A stretch of 64,000 nucleotides of DNA from Rouxiella aceris (GCF_012933545.1 NZ_JAADJU010000011.1:62001-126000); one strand, 5' to 3'. Shown: positions 1 to 7,823, numbered from the stretch's first letter. Notes: generated by a model not told the origin, from the letters alone. Numbers and translations are program-made.

Positions 1-60
1 ACTCTGCAATTGCGCGATATCTATGTGCGGATGGCCAATCAGGCGACTGAGGGGGAATAG
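1..60 (+). CDS. 3' end of an unidentified gene (partial)
   Basis: An open frame enters from the left edge and ends at TAG 58-60. The visible tail is 19 residues, ending DIYVRMANQATEGE. It is too short to assign to a family. It is listed because the window starts inside it. Confidence 0.45.
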   Translation, partial: TLQLRDIYVRMANQATEGE

Positions 61-247
61 TCGTTTGCAGTTGGATTATAGCGATTGAAATTATCGGATG
101 GCAGGGCTTTGGGGGGGCAAAAGGGATTACGCCCCCTTCCGGCGCTTATCTCCGGCACTCACATTAACGCGGCGTTAGCTCTGTCTAAGGGGGGTAGCAA
201 CTATCCTAACACCTAAGATTAATCTGACAAAAGCTTATTTACGATTA

Positions 248-264
248 GCAATCATTATCATTAC
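248..264. promoter_or_regulatory. Fur-box-like site
   Basis: The stretch GCAATCATTATCATTAC closely resembles half to two-thirds of the classical 19-bp Fur box, which is built from GATAAT/ATTATC units. It lies about 165 bp upstream of the alpha/beta hydrolase start. Iron control of that gene is inferred from this motif alone. Confidence 0.45.
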
Positions 265-426
265 CATCCATAACAGTTATTGCTGCCAGTAACATTTATA
301 ACTTCCCCTTTTTACTCAATTTTCTGATTGTTGCAAGCAGAGATCGACGTAACGCCCCGGCCGTATTAAGCTGCACACAATATAGCCAGCCCGCGAAACC
401 AGCGTAACAAGATGTGGAGAAGAGAT

Positions 427-1158
427 ATGACACCTGTCGTTTTTGTTCCCGGACTGCTTTGTAGCGCCGAAGTCTTTGCCCCACAGGTGGCCGCGCTATG
501 GCCTTTTGGCCCGATCACCATTGCTTCAACGCTGCAAGGGGAGAGCATCCCGGAAATGGCGACGGCGATCCTTGCCACCGCCCCTGCCCGTTTTGCCCTG
601 GTGGGTATTTCCATGGGCGGCTATATCAGCCTGGAGATCATGCGTCAGGCACCGGAAAGAGTGATTAAACTGGCGCTACTCAACACCTCGGCCCGCGCCG
701 ATACTCTGGAACAAACTACGCTGCGCCGCACCTTGATTGCCCATGCCAAATCGACCGAATTTGCTTCGCTGTTAATTAAAACCCTGGGTTCTATCCTGCA
801 TCCTTCACGCCATGATGATAGCGCCCTGCGTGAAATCAATGTCCGTATGGGACTCACCGTTGGCCTGGAGGGTTTTATCAGACAAAGTGAGGCGATCATC
901 GCCCGCGAAAATAGGCTGTCCGAATTACCCAAAATCAAAGTCCCGACGCTGGTGCTGGTCGGCGACAGCGATCCCATGACGCCGCCGATATGCTCGGAAG
1001 AAATGGCCAATGCCATCCCCAACGCCCGACTGGTGATTGTCGAACACTGTGGCCACGCCTCAACGTTGGAACAACCCGGTGCGGTTAATCACGAATTGAT
1101 AAAATGGATGCAACAACCCCTGAGCGCCGTGCCGGAGCCTTTATTGTTCGATATTTAA
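427..1158 (+). CDS. alpha/beta-fold hydrolase
   Basis: This is a 243-residue cytosolic alpha/beta hydrolase with no signal peptide. The nucleophile elbow G-I-S-M-G places the catalytic Ser at residue 62. The acid is probably Asp182 in GDSDPMTP and the base His210 in CGHAS, so the triad is complete and correctly spaced. An upstream in-frame ATG at 412 exists, but GGAGA at 416-420 fits the ATG at 427 with normal spacing. The substrate cannot be told from sequence; the family includes esterases, haloperoxidase-like enzymes and siderophore or MCP-type hydrolases. The gene stands alone, with a Fur-box-like motif in its long leader, so a role under iron limitation is possible but unproven. Confidence 0.8.
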   Translation: MTPVVFVPGLLCSAEVFAPQVAALWPFGPITIASTLQGESIPEMATAILATAPARFALVGISMGGYISLEIMRQAPERVIKLALLNTSARADTLEQTTLRRTLIAHAKSTEFASLLIKTLGSILHPSRHDDSALREINVRMGLTVGLEGFIRQSEAIIARENRLSELPKIKVPTLVLVGDSDPMTPPICSEEMANAIPNARLVIVEHCGHASTLEQPGAVNHELIKWMQQPLSAVPEPLLFDI

Positions 1159-1163
1159 ACATC

Positions 1164-1448
1164 TTAGTCAGCGTTGTATCCCGCCATAAAAAAGCGCACC
1201 GGCAGACGATTTTCGCCACCGGAAAAGAACTCGGCCACCAGTTCGCCATCCAGCCCATACTCTTTGCACAGCAGCCCGGCTTGATAGGCTGCATGGTTGC
1301 CGTCACCTGAGTTTTCGGCACAGTGATGGGCATAGCCCAACACATAGCCCCGTTTATAATCAGAACAAAATCGGGTCAACTCAGTGGCAGGTTTTACATC
1401 CTCAGACGTTAATCCAGCCATAAGTCCTTTGCTGAAATGATTTTGCAT
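1164..1448 (-). CDS. yghW: YghW-like protein (DUF2623)
   Basis: The product is a 94-residue soluble protein of the DUF2623 family. It matches Escherichia coli YghW from memory along its whole length, notably HFSKGLMAGL near the N-terminus, DYKRGYVLGY in the middle and RFFMAGY at the C-terminus. The function of the family is unknown. The gene is convergent with the alpha/beta hydrolase, only 5 bp from its stop, and is probably monocistronic. Length and ends match the family, so it appears intact. Confidence 0.85.
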   Translation of the reverse strand: MQNHFSKGLMAGLTSEDVKPATELTRFCSDYKRGYVLGYAHHCAENSGDGNHAAYQAGLLCKEYGLDGELVAEFFSGGENRLPVRFFMAGYNAD

Positions 1449-1616
1449 GTGTGCCCCCTCCCGGATCGGTATATAAGTGATTATATAACGATACTACATA
1501 ACACTGAACACACTCATAACGCAGATCAGATTTTTCTTTAAGAAAACTGGTAACCTTGGCGACAGACCTATAAATTACGGTCTATTCAGCTTTTTCATTT
1601 AGTGGGTACACGCACA

Positions 1617-1715
1617 ATGTCTTACAAAGGTAAAGTCTGGTTGGCCATCGGCATTGCTCTGGTAATGTTTTGGACAACCTTGATAGTGATTATTTACAAG
1701 TTGTTCTCCTTATAA
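1617..1715 (+). CDS. 32-residue single-pass membrane protein
   Basis: ATG 1617 to TAA 1713-1715 encodes MSYKGKVWLAIG followed by an uninterrupted hydrophobic helix and a short YKLFSL tail. A positively charged N-terminus followed by one transmembrane helix is typical of enterobacterial small membrane proteins. I do not recognise the family. The only direct support is the hydrophobic pattern and an isolated intergenic position with room for its own promoter, so it could be a chance ORF. Confidence 0.5.
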   Translation: MSYKGKVWLAIGIALVMFWTTLIVIIYKLFSL

Positions 1716-1919
1716 ATTCTGCCGCCTGGCAGCATCGGGCAACAAGGCAATGGACGGCCTCCGCCCCCCAGCAGTAAATCCCCGTTCTTTCTGCATTTAG
1801 ACCAGCAACTCAAAACCCATCTCGCTAAGTTCCTACCAGCACAAGACTTTAAGATAAAGTCTATAGTAACGATGCCTCATCACGGATAACGTATATCCCA
1901 TAGCCACTGGAGGTGGATG

Positions 1920-2075
1920 ATGAAAAGTATCGTCAAATTTGTCAGTATATTAGCAATTATTGTGTCACTGAACGGCTGTATCTGGCCTGGCTATTATCAT
2001 CACGGCGGCGGTGGATATCACCACGATGAAGGTCGCTATCATCGTCAGGATGGACCTGGTTGGCGTCACTACTAA
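1920..2075 (+). CDS. small Gly/His-rich lipoprotein
   Basis: The product has 51 residues. The N-terminus MKSIVKFVSILAIIVSLNGC is a lipoprotein signal peptide with a lipobox-like end (S-L-N-G-C). The mature part is about 32 residues rich in Gly, His and Tyr. The purine-rich GGAGG at 1909-1913 sits about 6 nt from ATG 1920; the ATG at 1917 is too close to it. It is followed by a hairpin at 2094-2113 that can act as its terminator. Many Enterobacterales carry similar tiny lipoproteins of unknown function. The His content could suggest metal binding, but that is speculation. Confidence 0.65.
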   Translation: MKSIVKFVSILAIIVSLNGCIWPGYYHHGGGGYHHDEGRYHRQDGPGWRHY

Positions 2076-2093
2076 GTGCGACAGATTTCTTCT

Positions 2094-2113
2094 AAACCCG
2101 CTACGGCGGGTTT
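2094..2113. terminator. hairpin, left copy, flanking repeat copy A
   Basis: The sequence AAACCCGCTACGGCGGGTTT can form a hairpin with CCCGC/GCGGG pairing. It lies 18 bp after the small lipoprotein gene and directly abuts the 131-bp repeat. The identical 20 bases recur at 2245-2264 on the other side of the repeat. Confidence 0.7.
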
Positions 2114-2244
2114 GAGTTTGATGACAAAGTCGTTTTGATGATCGAGATACTCGTGCATAGCACACCTAGGGGCGCTCCGGCGGGCAAGCCCGCTACGACC
2201 CCAACGGTGCACTCTCCCTAATAACGGACTTTGTCAGTAGTCTG
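2114..2244 (-). repeat. 131-bp intergenic repeat, copy A
   Basis: This segment is the reverse complement of the copy at 4343-4473. Both are exactly 131 bp and nearly identical. The core has imperfect terminal inverted repeats containing TGACAAAG and a GC-rich internal palindrome (GCGGGCTTGCCCGC when read on the minus strand). It carries no ORF. It is bracketed without any gap by two identical 20-bp terminator hairpins (2094-2113 and 2245-2264), as if the hairpin had been duplicated on insertion. It resembles a MITE-like element; I do not recognise it as ERIC, BIME or RSA. Confidence 0.85.
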
Positions 2245-2267
2245 AAACCCGCTACGGCGGGTTTTTT
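2245..2267 (+). terminator. hairpin plus T-run, right copy, flanking repeat copy A
   Basis: The same 20-base hairpin as at 2094-2113 is followed here by a run of six T, giving a textbook Rho-independent terminator in the plus direction. It is presumably the original terminator of the lipoprotein gene or its duplicate. Confidence 0.7.
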
Positions 2268-2663
2268 GTTTTCCGCCTATCGCAAATGCATTGAGATTGC
2301 ATCAAGGCGGCAATCCGGCAACGCTTTGGCAGTAGCGGACAAGATATGATCGGGGCGGGTGAAGGCAGTCAGCAAGGATGATGACAACGCTATGACAGAA
2401 TTAACCTTTTTATACAAAAAAATCACATCCCTATAAAAACAACGACAAAATCACAGTTTTTTTTAATACCGCAGTTCTCTCTGAATAGATAAACTAAATA
2501 TTACTGGTCAGTAACATAAATTAGCTGCATAGTAGTTCAGTCATGGAATGTGCATACAATAATCTGGAAATAAAAACTGATGCATTCATCCTGTTTCGCA
2601 ACAATAAAATAACGTTTTTTATCATTTTCTTGAAACTACCAAAATGTTTCCAGAGGTCCCATA
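2268..2663. other. leader region of the aer-like gene
   Basis: This is a gene-free stretch of about 400 bp. The second half (from about 2395) is AT-rich and probably contains the promoter of the downstream chemoreceptor. I looked for a sigma-28 flagellar promoter (TAAAGTTT-N11-GCCGATAA) and did not find a convincing one. No RNA gene is recognisable. Confidence 0.4.
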
Positions 2664-4280
2664 ATGCGTGCAAACATGCCTGTCACACAGCGAGAGTACG
2701 GTTTAGATCCCGATGCCACCCTGATGTCGACGACTGATATCCATAGTAATATTATTTATGCTAACTCGTCATTTATCAAAACCAGTGGATTCTCTGAAGA
2801 AGAACTGAGTTATAAACCTCATAATATCGTGCGTCATCCCGATATGCCCGTCGAAGCCTTCGCCGACATGTGGTTTACCTTGCAGCAAGGCAACTCCTGG
2901 ACCGGATTGGTGAAAAATCGCCGCAAAAATGGCGATCACTATTGGGTACGGGCTAACGTCACGCCAGTCCATCAAAATGATAAGCTCACCGGTTATATTT
3001 CGGTGCGTAATAAGCCCGATGAACAAGAAGTGAAAGCCGCTGAGGATTTATATCGTCAGGTCAAACAAAAGAAAGCCGGAAACCGAAAATTTTATAAAGG
3101 ATTAGTGGTACGCACTGGTCTATTTTCCGGATTGTCCCTGTTGCAAAAAATTCCGGTCAGTTGGCGCTTACGTTTGCCGCTACTCATGGTCAGTATCCTG
3201 CCACTGTTACTGGCGCAGGCTGGCCTGCATTTCCCGTGGTTGATTATTGCCACCTGTATAATGTTGCTCGCCGCTGATCTTTTTTTGCATAGGCAGATAA
3301 GCCAACCGCTGAAAACAATATTGTCGCAGGCGCAGCAGGTTGTTTCCGGCAAACGAGTCAGTTATGTCCACTTTAACCGGGTTGATGAAATTGGGCTGTT
3401 GATGCGCTCGGTCAATCAGTTTGGGCTTAACCTGCATTCACTGGTTGCCGATGTCAGCGCGCAGGTGAGCGGCATCAGCAACGTCAGTTACCAACTGAGC
3501 AAAAACAGTGTGGCATTGAGTGGCAGAACCGAAGAAACCGCCGCCAATCTCCAGCAGACCGCCGCCGCCGTTGAAGAGATCACCGGGGCAGTGCAACAAA
3601 GTGCCGAAACCGCCGTTCAGGCAACCTTGCTGGCCGATACAGCCACCGAGACGGCGCATAAGGGCGGCACCATCATGAAAGAAACCCTCGGTATGATGCA
3701 GTCTATTTCTCAGGCCAGTACCAAGGTGGTGGATATCATCGCGGTGATCGACAGCATTGCATTTCAGACCAATATCCTGGCACTGAATGCTGCCGTAGAA
3801 GCGGCAAGAGCCGGTACGGAAGGTCGTGGATTTGCCGTAGTGGCCTCGGAGGTTCGCGTTCTGGCGCAACGTTCGGCTACGGCGGCAAAAGAGATAAAAA
3901 CGCTGATTGAAGCCAATATGCTTAGCGTCGAAAACGGTGAACATATGGTGCAGAATGCCGAGAAACAGATCGGCGAAATTATTCATGAAGTTGTGCAGAT
4001 GTCTAGCCTGATCAAAGAGATCAGTCATGCCACCCAAGAGCAAACCTCGGCGCTGAACTTGATCAATCAGTCTATCGATCAGATTGAAACCATGACGCAC
4101 AACAATACCGAAATGGTGTCCCACTCTACGGAATCGGCCGAGCAACTCAATAACCAGGCCACCCGTCTGAGAAGTGCCATTAATGTCTACAGCGGCCAGA
4201 CTACAAGCATGGAAAGCGAGAGAAGTACGCTGATCAAACCTATTGGCCAATTGGCATTACCCGCTGCGGAATTTAGCTGA
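2664..4280 (+). CDS. aer: Aer-like aerotaxis/energy-taxis receptor
   Basis: This 538-residue methyl-accepting chemotaxis protein has the architecture of Escherichia coli Aer. The N-terminal PAS domain (about residues 15-115) contains VRHPDMP, MWFTL, VKNRRKNGDHYWVRAN, the signature of the FAD-binding Aer PAS. A hydrophobic anchor follows at about 168-210, then a HAMP region, then a long cytoplasmic helical domain. The kinase-control hairpin tip contains IAFQTNILALNAAVEAARAG. There is no periplasmic sensor domain, so the signal is probably cellular redox state read through FAD. The gene is monocistronic and lies between two inverted 131-bp repeats. It is about 30 residues longer than E. coli Aer. 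Overall similarity makes the Aer class secure; the true ligand or redox partner is inferred. Confidence 0.88.
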   Translation: MRANMPVTQREYGLDPDATLMSTTDIHSNIIYANSSFIKTSGFSEEELSYKPHNIVRHPDMPVEAFADMWFTLQQGNSWTGLVKNRRKNGDHYWVRANVTPVHQNDKLTGYISVRNKPDEQEVKAAEDLYRQVKQKKAGNRKFYKGLVVRTGLFSGLSLLQKIPVSWRLRLPLLMVSILPLLLAQAGLHFPWLIIATCIMLLAADLFLHRQISQPLKTILSQAQQVVSGKRVSYVHFNRVDEIGLLMRSVNQFGLNLHSLVADVSAQVSGISNVSYQLSKNSVALSGRTEETAANLQQTAAAVEEITGAVQQSAETAVQATLLADTATETAHKGGTIMKETLGMMQSISQASTKVVDIIAVIDSIAFQTNILALNAAVEAARAGTEGRGFAVVASEVRVLAQRSATAAKEIKTLIEANMLSVENGEHMVQNAEKQIGEIIHEVVQMSSLIKEISHATQEQTSALNLINQSIDQIETMTHNNTEMVSHSTESAEQLNNQATRLRSAINVYSGQTTSMESERSTLIKPIGQLALPAAEFS

Positions 4281-4318
4281 TTAACTCCCGGTTTATTAAA
4301 ATATTGATTAATAGAAAC

Positions 4319-4342
4319 CTATGGCTCCTTAAGGAGCCATAT
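4319..4342. terminator. hairpin, left copy, flanking repeat copy B
   Basis: ATGGCTCCTTAAGGAGCCAT (4321-4340) is a perfect palindrome and lies about 40 bp after the aer-like stop codon. The 24-base block 4319-4342 recurs exactly at 4474-4497, on the far side of the repeat. Confidence 0.7.
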
Positions 4343-4473
4343 CAGACTGCTGACAAAGCTCGTTTTTAGGGAGAGTACACCGTTGGGGTCGTAGCGGGCT
4401 TGCCCGCCGGAGCGCCCCTAGGTGTGCTATGCCCGGGTATCTCGATCTTCAAGACCACTTTGTCACCAAACTC
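4343..4473 (+). repeat. 131-bp intergenic repeat, copy B
   Basis: This copy begins CAGACTGCTGACAAAG and ends with CACTTTGTC...AAACTC, so its termini are imperfect inverted repeats around TGACAAAG. It has the same length as copy A in opposite orientation, with only scattered differences. It is bracketed by a 24-bp exact duplication of a different terminator hairpin from the one around copy A. The core is therefore constant while the flanking hairpin is site-specific. That is what insertion with target duplication would produce. Confidence 0.85.
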
Positions 4474-4497
4474 CTATGGCTCCTTAAGGAGCCATAT
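4474..4497. terminator. hairpin, right copy, flanking repeat copy B
   Basis: Exact duplicate of 4319-4342. The palindrome GGCTCCTTAAGGAGCC is followed by ATATT, a weak T-rich tail. Confidence 0.65.
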
Positions 4498-4583
4498 TAA
4501 CAACGGAACGTCGGCCAAGATAACATCGGGCCGGTAATTTCTCAGGGCCACAGTGACCCGACTAATGGTAGGGCGAGATAACA

Positions 4584-4859
4584 ATGCGCGTATTGCTCTT
4601 ATTACTGGTTAGCCTGTTCTTGTTGCAACCTGCACAAGCCAAACAGACTACACCTTATAGTGCCCAGGATAATCAGTTAATCGAACAAGGTGATTACACC
4701 AACTCCGATGGTCAGCAGATCCACCGCCCTGCCCACACCAAATCCGGCAGAGCACCCGAAGGGGCTTCCGCCAAATGTCGAGATGGCAGCTACAGCTTTA
4801 GTACCCACCATCGCGGCACCTGCTCCCGCCACGGCGGTGTAGCACAGTGGCTGGATTGA
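4584..4859 (+). CDS. secreted DUF3761 protein
   Basis: This is a 91-residue protein with a clear signal peptide (MRVLLLLLVSLFLLQPAQA, cleavage probably after A-Q-A). The mature domain matches the DUF3761 pattern: TNSDGQQIHRPAHTKSG, then PEGASAKCRDGSYSFS and HHRGTCSRHGGVAQWL. The two cysteines may form a disulfide in the periplasm. Function is unknown; the family is often found in small secreted proteins. The gene stands alone. Confidence 0.75.
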   Translation: MRVLLLLLVSLFLLQPAQAKQTTPYSAQDNQLIEQGDYTNSDGQQIHRPAHTKSGRAPEGASAKCRDGSYSFSTHHRGTCSRHGGVAQWLD

Positions 4860-5024
4860 TCCCTGTCTGACAGATATGCGGTATGTAACCCGCCCGGCGT
4901 TGCATACCCTCTCCATCGACCTCTTCCGCCTCTGTCACCCGTTTTTAAAATCCCCTCGTTTACGGCATCAGCGCGCCCCCGATGACAATCTATAAAAATC
5001 CGATGTTATTTTGCCCAACAGTAG

Positions 5025-5049
5025 TTTAGAATTATCTTAATTTAGAATT
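5025..5049. promoter_or_regulatory. direct repeats upstream of ygaV-ygaP
   Basis: TTTAGAATT occurs twice, at 5025-5033 and 5041-5049, 16 bp apart, in a very AT-rich leader ending 21 bp before the ArsR-type regulator. ArsR/BigR-family proteins bind AT-rich operators overlapping their own promoters, so this is a plausible autoregulatory site. It was found by eye only. Confidence 0.4.
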
Positions 5050-5070
5050 TACTAAAATAGATTTTTACCT

Positions 5071-5373
5071 ATGATGACAGATAAAGCCCTGCTGTTTAAA
5101 AATGCCACCGCAGCATGCAACTTATTGAAAGCAATGAGTAATCCTCATCGCCTGCTGATTATGTGCATACTCAGTGACCTGCCCGCGACCGGAGCGGGGG
5201 CGTTAGCCACCGCCACAGGATTAACCCCGTCCGCCTTGTCGCAGCATCTGGCAAAATTACTTAAAGAAGGATTGGTGCAAAACGTCAGACAAGGCAACCA
5301 GCTACTCTACTCCTTGAAAAGTGAAGCGGTGGAGCCAGTAATTAACACTTTAAAATCAATTTATTGTCCTTAA
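5071..5373 (+). CDS. ygaV: ArsR-family sulfide/redox-responsive regulator YgaV
   Basis: This is a 100-residue winged-helix regulator close to Escherichia coli YgaV. Shared features are the segment LLKAMSNPHRLLI, the recognition helix TPSALSQHLAKL and the C-terminal YCP. Cysteines lie at about residues 16, 32 and 99; in the related BigR/SqrR/YgaV group a conserved cysteine pair senses sulfane sulfur. Cys32 and Cys99 occupy the expected places. The rhodanese gene ygaP follows after 9 bp, so the two form an operon. The regulator probably represses its own operon and is relieved by sulfide or persulfide. Confidence 0.85.
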   Translation: MMTDKALLFKNATAACNLLKAMSNPHRLLIMCILSDLPATGAGALATATGLTPSALSQHLAKLLKEGLVQNVRQGNQLLYSLKSEAVEPVINTLKSIYCP

Positions 5374-5382
5374 GGAACCCCC

Positions 5383-5913
5383 ATGGAAACCAGGCTTGTT
5401 TCTCCTCATGAAGCCCTTCAGCAACAGGTTAATGGCGCCCGTTTTGTTGATATCCGCGAATATAACGAATATGCCCGTGAGCATATTGAAAACGCCGCAT
5501 GCTTCCCGCTTTCGGAACTGGAGAAGGGAAAAAAAGTCCTGCCGCCAGCCGCTGGCAAGGTGACGGTATTTTATTGTCAGACCGGGATGCGTTCGTCTAA
5601 AAATGCGCAACGACTTATCTCGGCCACCCTGCCCCATTCCGCACTGTTTCTCTCTGGTGGCATCAATGCCTGGAAAAACGCAGGATTGCAGATTATAGAG
5701 GACCGTTCACAACCACTGCCGATCATGCGCCAGGTGCAAATTGCTGCCGGCACGCTGGTGCTGCTGGGCGTGCTGCTGGGTTATGGCGTAAACAGCGGCT
5801 TTTTTCTGCTTTCCGGGTTTGTCGGCGCAGGACTTATTTTTGCTGGCGTCAGCGGTTTTTGCGGTATGGCAAAAATCCTGGAGATCCTGCCCTGGAATAG
5901 ACAAAAACGTTAA
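5383..5913 (+). CDS. ygaP: membrane-anchored rhodanese YgaP
   Basis: This 176-residue inner-membrane sulfurtransferase is homologous to E. coli YgaP. The cytosolic rhodanese domain covers about residues 5-105, with catalytic Cys65 in the loop CQTGMR. Two transmembrane helices follow (about 115-165), including the conserved GYGVNSGFFLLSGFVGAG and SGFCGMA. Rhodaneses move sulfane sulfur from donors such as thiosulfate to thiols or cyanide; YgaP is thought to handle sulfur at the membrane. It follows ygaV by 9 bp and ends without an obvious strong terminator. Complete length and all expected segments are present. Confidence 0.88.
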   Translation: METRLVSPHEALQQQVNGARFVDIREYNEYAREHIENAACFPLSELEKGKKVLPPAAGKVTVFYCQTGMRSSKNAQRLISATLPHSALFLSGGINAWKNAGLQIIEDRSQPLPIMRQVQIAAGTLVLLGVLLGYGVNSGFFLLSGFVGAGLIFAGVSGFCGMAKILEILPWNRQKR

Positions 5914-6076
5914 GAACCGCCGAGTTAAGCCATGCCAACTCGAGCATTTATTTGTCCAGGAGCACAATATTGACAAACGGCTTTATCACCTAAAGTAAAT
6001 TAAGGTTAAATTAATTATTCGCTGCAATGATAGAGACCTCGTGTTAATAACAATTAGCACTTTTTAAGGATGAATC

Positions 6077-6640
6077 ATGTTGCGAAAGTTTTGGAATTAT
6101 TTAGGTGAGAGTCAGTCTTACTTCTTCCGTGCTCTGCACATCATTATCGCGATAATGATTTTGTCGCAAATTATCAATTCAAATGCGACCGAGAGAGAAA
6201 GTCTGTCTGAACTGAGTTTTGTCGGTGTTGTCACCTGGTTTCACATTATTTCTGGCATTGCACTGATAGGGCTGGGTTTTATTATGTCAGCCTGGATGTT
6301 GAGTCAGCGCGGTCTACGCTACTATTTTGCCTGGACCTATTTTGATTTCCGGGCATTGCGTGCCGACTTTTTGACACTGTCAAGACTGCAACTGCCGGAA
6401 GCGCAGGCGGGTGGGCTGGCGGCAAGCATTCAGGGACTCGGCGTGTTAGCGCTTCTTGCCGTTGCGCTGTCTGGCGGCGTCTGGTTTATGGCCGATTTAC
6501 TACAGCTACCGCAAGCCAATACGCTGATCCACTTGCATAAATTTTTGACCACTTTTATTGAAGCCTATATTTATTGCCATGGCGCCATGGGTTTGCTGCA
6601 TTTTCTACTGACCAAAGTTTTCTCCAGAAGTCATGCCTGA
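6077..6640 (+). CDS. cytochrome b561-family membrane protein
   Basis: This 187-residue protein has about four hydrophobic helices and histidines suited to bis-His heme b ligation (RALHIII, WFHIISG, LIHLHKF, YCHGAMGLLHF). This fits the bacterial cytochrome b561 / thiosulfate-reductase cytochrome b type proteins that move electrons between quinol and periplasmic partners. No partner oxidoreductase is adjacent, so its redox partner is unknown. A GC-rich hairpin (about 6660-6683) follows. Confidence 0.7.
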   Translation: MLRKFWNYLGESQSYFFRALHIIIAIMILSQIINSNATERESLSELSFVGVVTWFHIISGIALIGLGFIMSAWMLSQRGLRYYFAWTYFDFRALRADFLTLSRLQLPEAQAGGLAASIQGLGVLALLAVALSGGVWFMADLLQLPQANTLIHLHKFLTTFIEAYIYCHGAMGLLHFLLTKVFSRSHA

Positions 6641-6837
6641 TATTTTTGACTGAGTATTAATACCCCCTGTATTTGTCAGGGGTGCGCACCAACACCAGGT
6701 AATACCTAACATAAAAATATAATATATTGATGTATGCATAAAAAAATGGGCGGTGAGTATCACCATTCCGCATAATCGAGTCATTCACCTCACGTATCCT
6801 TTACTGGCTCTGTGTGAGGCTTTTGCAGGATATTATC

Positions 6838-7116
6838 ATGCGTAAAGTCCGTTTAATTGATGATCAGGTCCTGGCCGTGCTTATGTCGGTCGACGCCGGG
6901 CAATTGATAAAAGAGGTTTCTCAGCAGAGAAATATCACCGAAGCCAACTATTATCACTGGAATAAAACCTATAGCGCGCTGGAAGCCGCTGAAATAACAC
7001 TACTTACCAGCCTCATGGAACAAAACCGACATCTGCAAAAAATATTTGCCGATCTCAGCGTTGAAAATCGCTTTCGGTATGGCATGGTCGAAAGGCATGA
7101 GGAAATCCGTTTCTAG
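6838..7116 (+). CDS. orphan IS3-family OrfA-like protein
   Basis: The 92-residue product keeps the helix-turn-helix layout of IS3-family OrfA proteins. It starts MRKVRLIDDQVLAVL, has ITEANYYHWNKTYSALE in the middle, and ends with a leucine-zipper-like LMEQNRHLQKIFADLSVENR. Its sequence is well diverged from the usual consensus. No orfB (integrase) lies downstream, where the convergent TetR gene begins within 55 bp, and no terminal repeats were seen. It is therefore a remnant of an insertion sequence or a co-opted DNA-binding protein. The reading frame is intact. An upstream in-frame ATG at 6814 exists; 6838 aligns best with the family start. Confidence 0.6.
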   Translation: MRKVRLIDDQVLAVLMSVDAGQLIKEVSQQRNITEANYYHWNKTYSALEAAEITLLTSLMEQNRHLQKIFADLSVENRFRYGMVERHEEIRF

Positions 7117-7168
7117 CCCACTGCGGCGAAGACCGGGATGATGCAGTCGGTCCTGGCTACAACATACT

Positions 7169-7801
7169 TCACGCCTTGCTAATTTCTGCAAGATACGCGC
7201 AAAACATATCCGCCATGGCATCAGCCCACATTTTTATCTGCGCAGCACTGCGTGGGGTTTCGGAAAAGGAATGGCCCACGCTGCTAAGCGTAGTAGTAAT
7301 CAACTCCCCCGCCAGGAGACGAGTTTCCTGACTTGTCTGCGGCAGTAGCTGCTGCATAAAAGTCTCAAAAATCTTGGCGCCAGCCGCTTTTGCTGCCATG
7401 GCTTCCGGCGCGTGGCGATAGAGCGGCGCCGCATCATTAAGTGCTACGCGCATCGCCGCTTCCTCACATTCGGATTCGATAAAGGTGAAGGTCAGGATCC
7501 GCAGTCGTTCCAGCGGTGACTTACCGGCATCGGCAAGAATACGGCGCAGCATCTCTGTGGTTTGCTGCCATTCATCGTATTGCAAACGAAACAGAATCGC
7601 CGCCTTGTTGGGAAAATATTGATACAGCGAACCAATACTGACTCCGGCCTTTTCGGCGACCCGCGCGGTAGTGAAACGCTGTGCTCCCTCTGTTGCCAAA
7701 ACCTGAGTAGCTGCCTGCAAAATAGCGGCGACCAGATCCGTTGAGCGAGCCTGCTTGGGGGCTTTTCTTGAGGAAATACGTGGGGTCTGGCGATCGGTCA
7801 T
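7169..7801 (-). CDS. TetR/AcrR-family regulator
   Basis: This 210-residue protein has a basic N-terminal tail and a TetR helix-turn-helix (about residues 20-65, containing TTARVAEKAGVSIGSLYQYFPNKAAIL). A larger helical ligand-binding domain follows. It is divergent from the O-methyltransferase gene, and the shared intergenic DNA contains copies of TCGCATTA in direct and inverted orientation, so it probably represses both. The ligand is unknown. Confidence 0.85.
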   Translation of the reverse strand: MTDRQTPRISSRKAPKQARSTDLVAAILQAATQVLATEGAQRFTTARVAEKAGVSIGSLYQYFPNKAAILFRLQYDEWQQTTEMLRRILADAGKSPLERLRILTFTFIESECEEAAMRVALNDAAPLYRHAPEAMAAKAAGAKIFETFMQQLLPQTSQETRLLAGELITTTLSSVGHSFSETPRSAAQIKMWADAMADMFCAYLAEISKA

Positions 7802-7823
7802 GGTGGTGTAGTCGTCCTGAAAA

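Noticed and set aside
61-426. GC hairpin near 105-145 (GGGGGC with GCCCCC) as a terminator of the first partial gene
   Set aside because: The stem is plausible but there is no U-tract and the loop is long; not convincing enough to list.
2543-2737. 64-codon ORF overlapping the start of the aer-like gene
   Set aside because: Overlaps a well-supported gene, lacks family features and good start signals; composition looks like leader DNA.
3438-4250. 270-codon antisense ORF across the aer-like gene
   Set aside because: Long antisense frames are common opposite GC-skewed helical coding DNA; no family match and no start signal.
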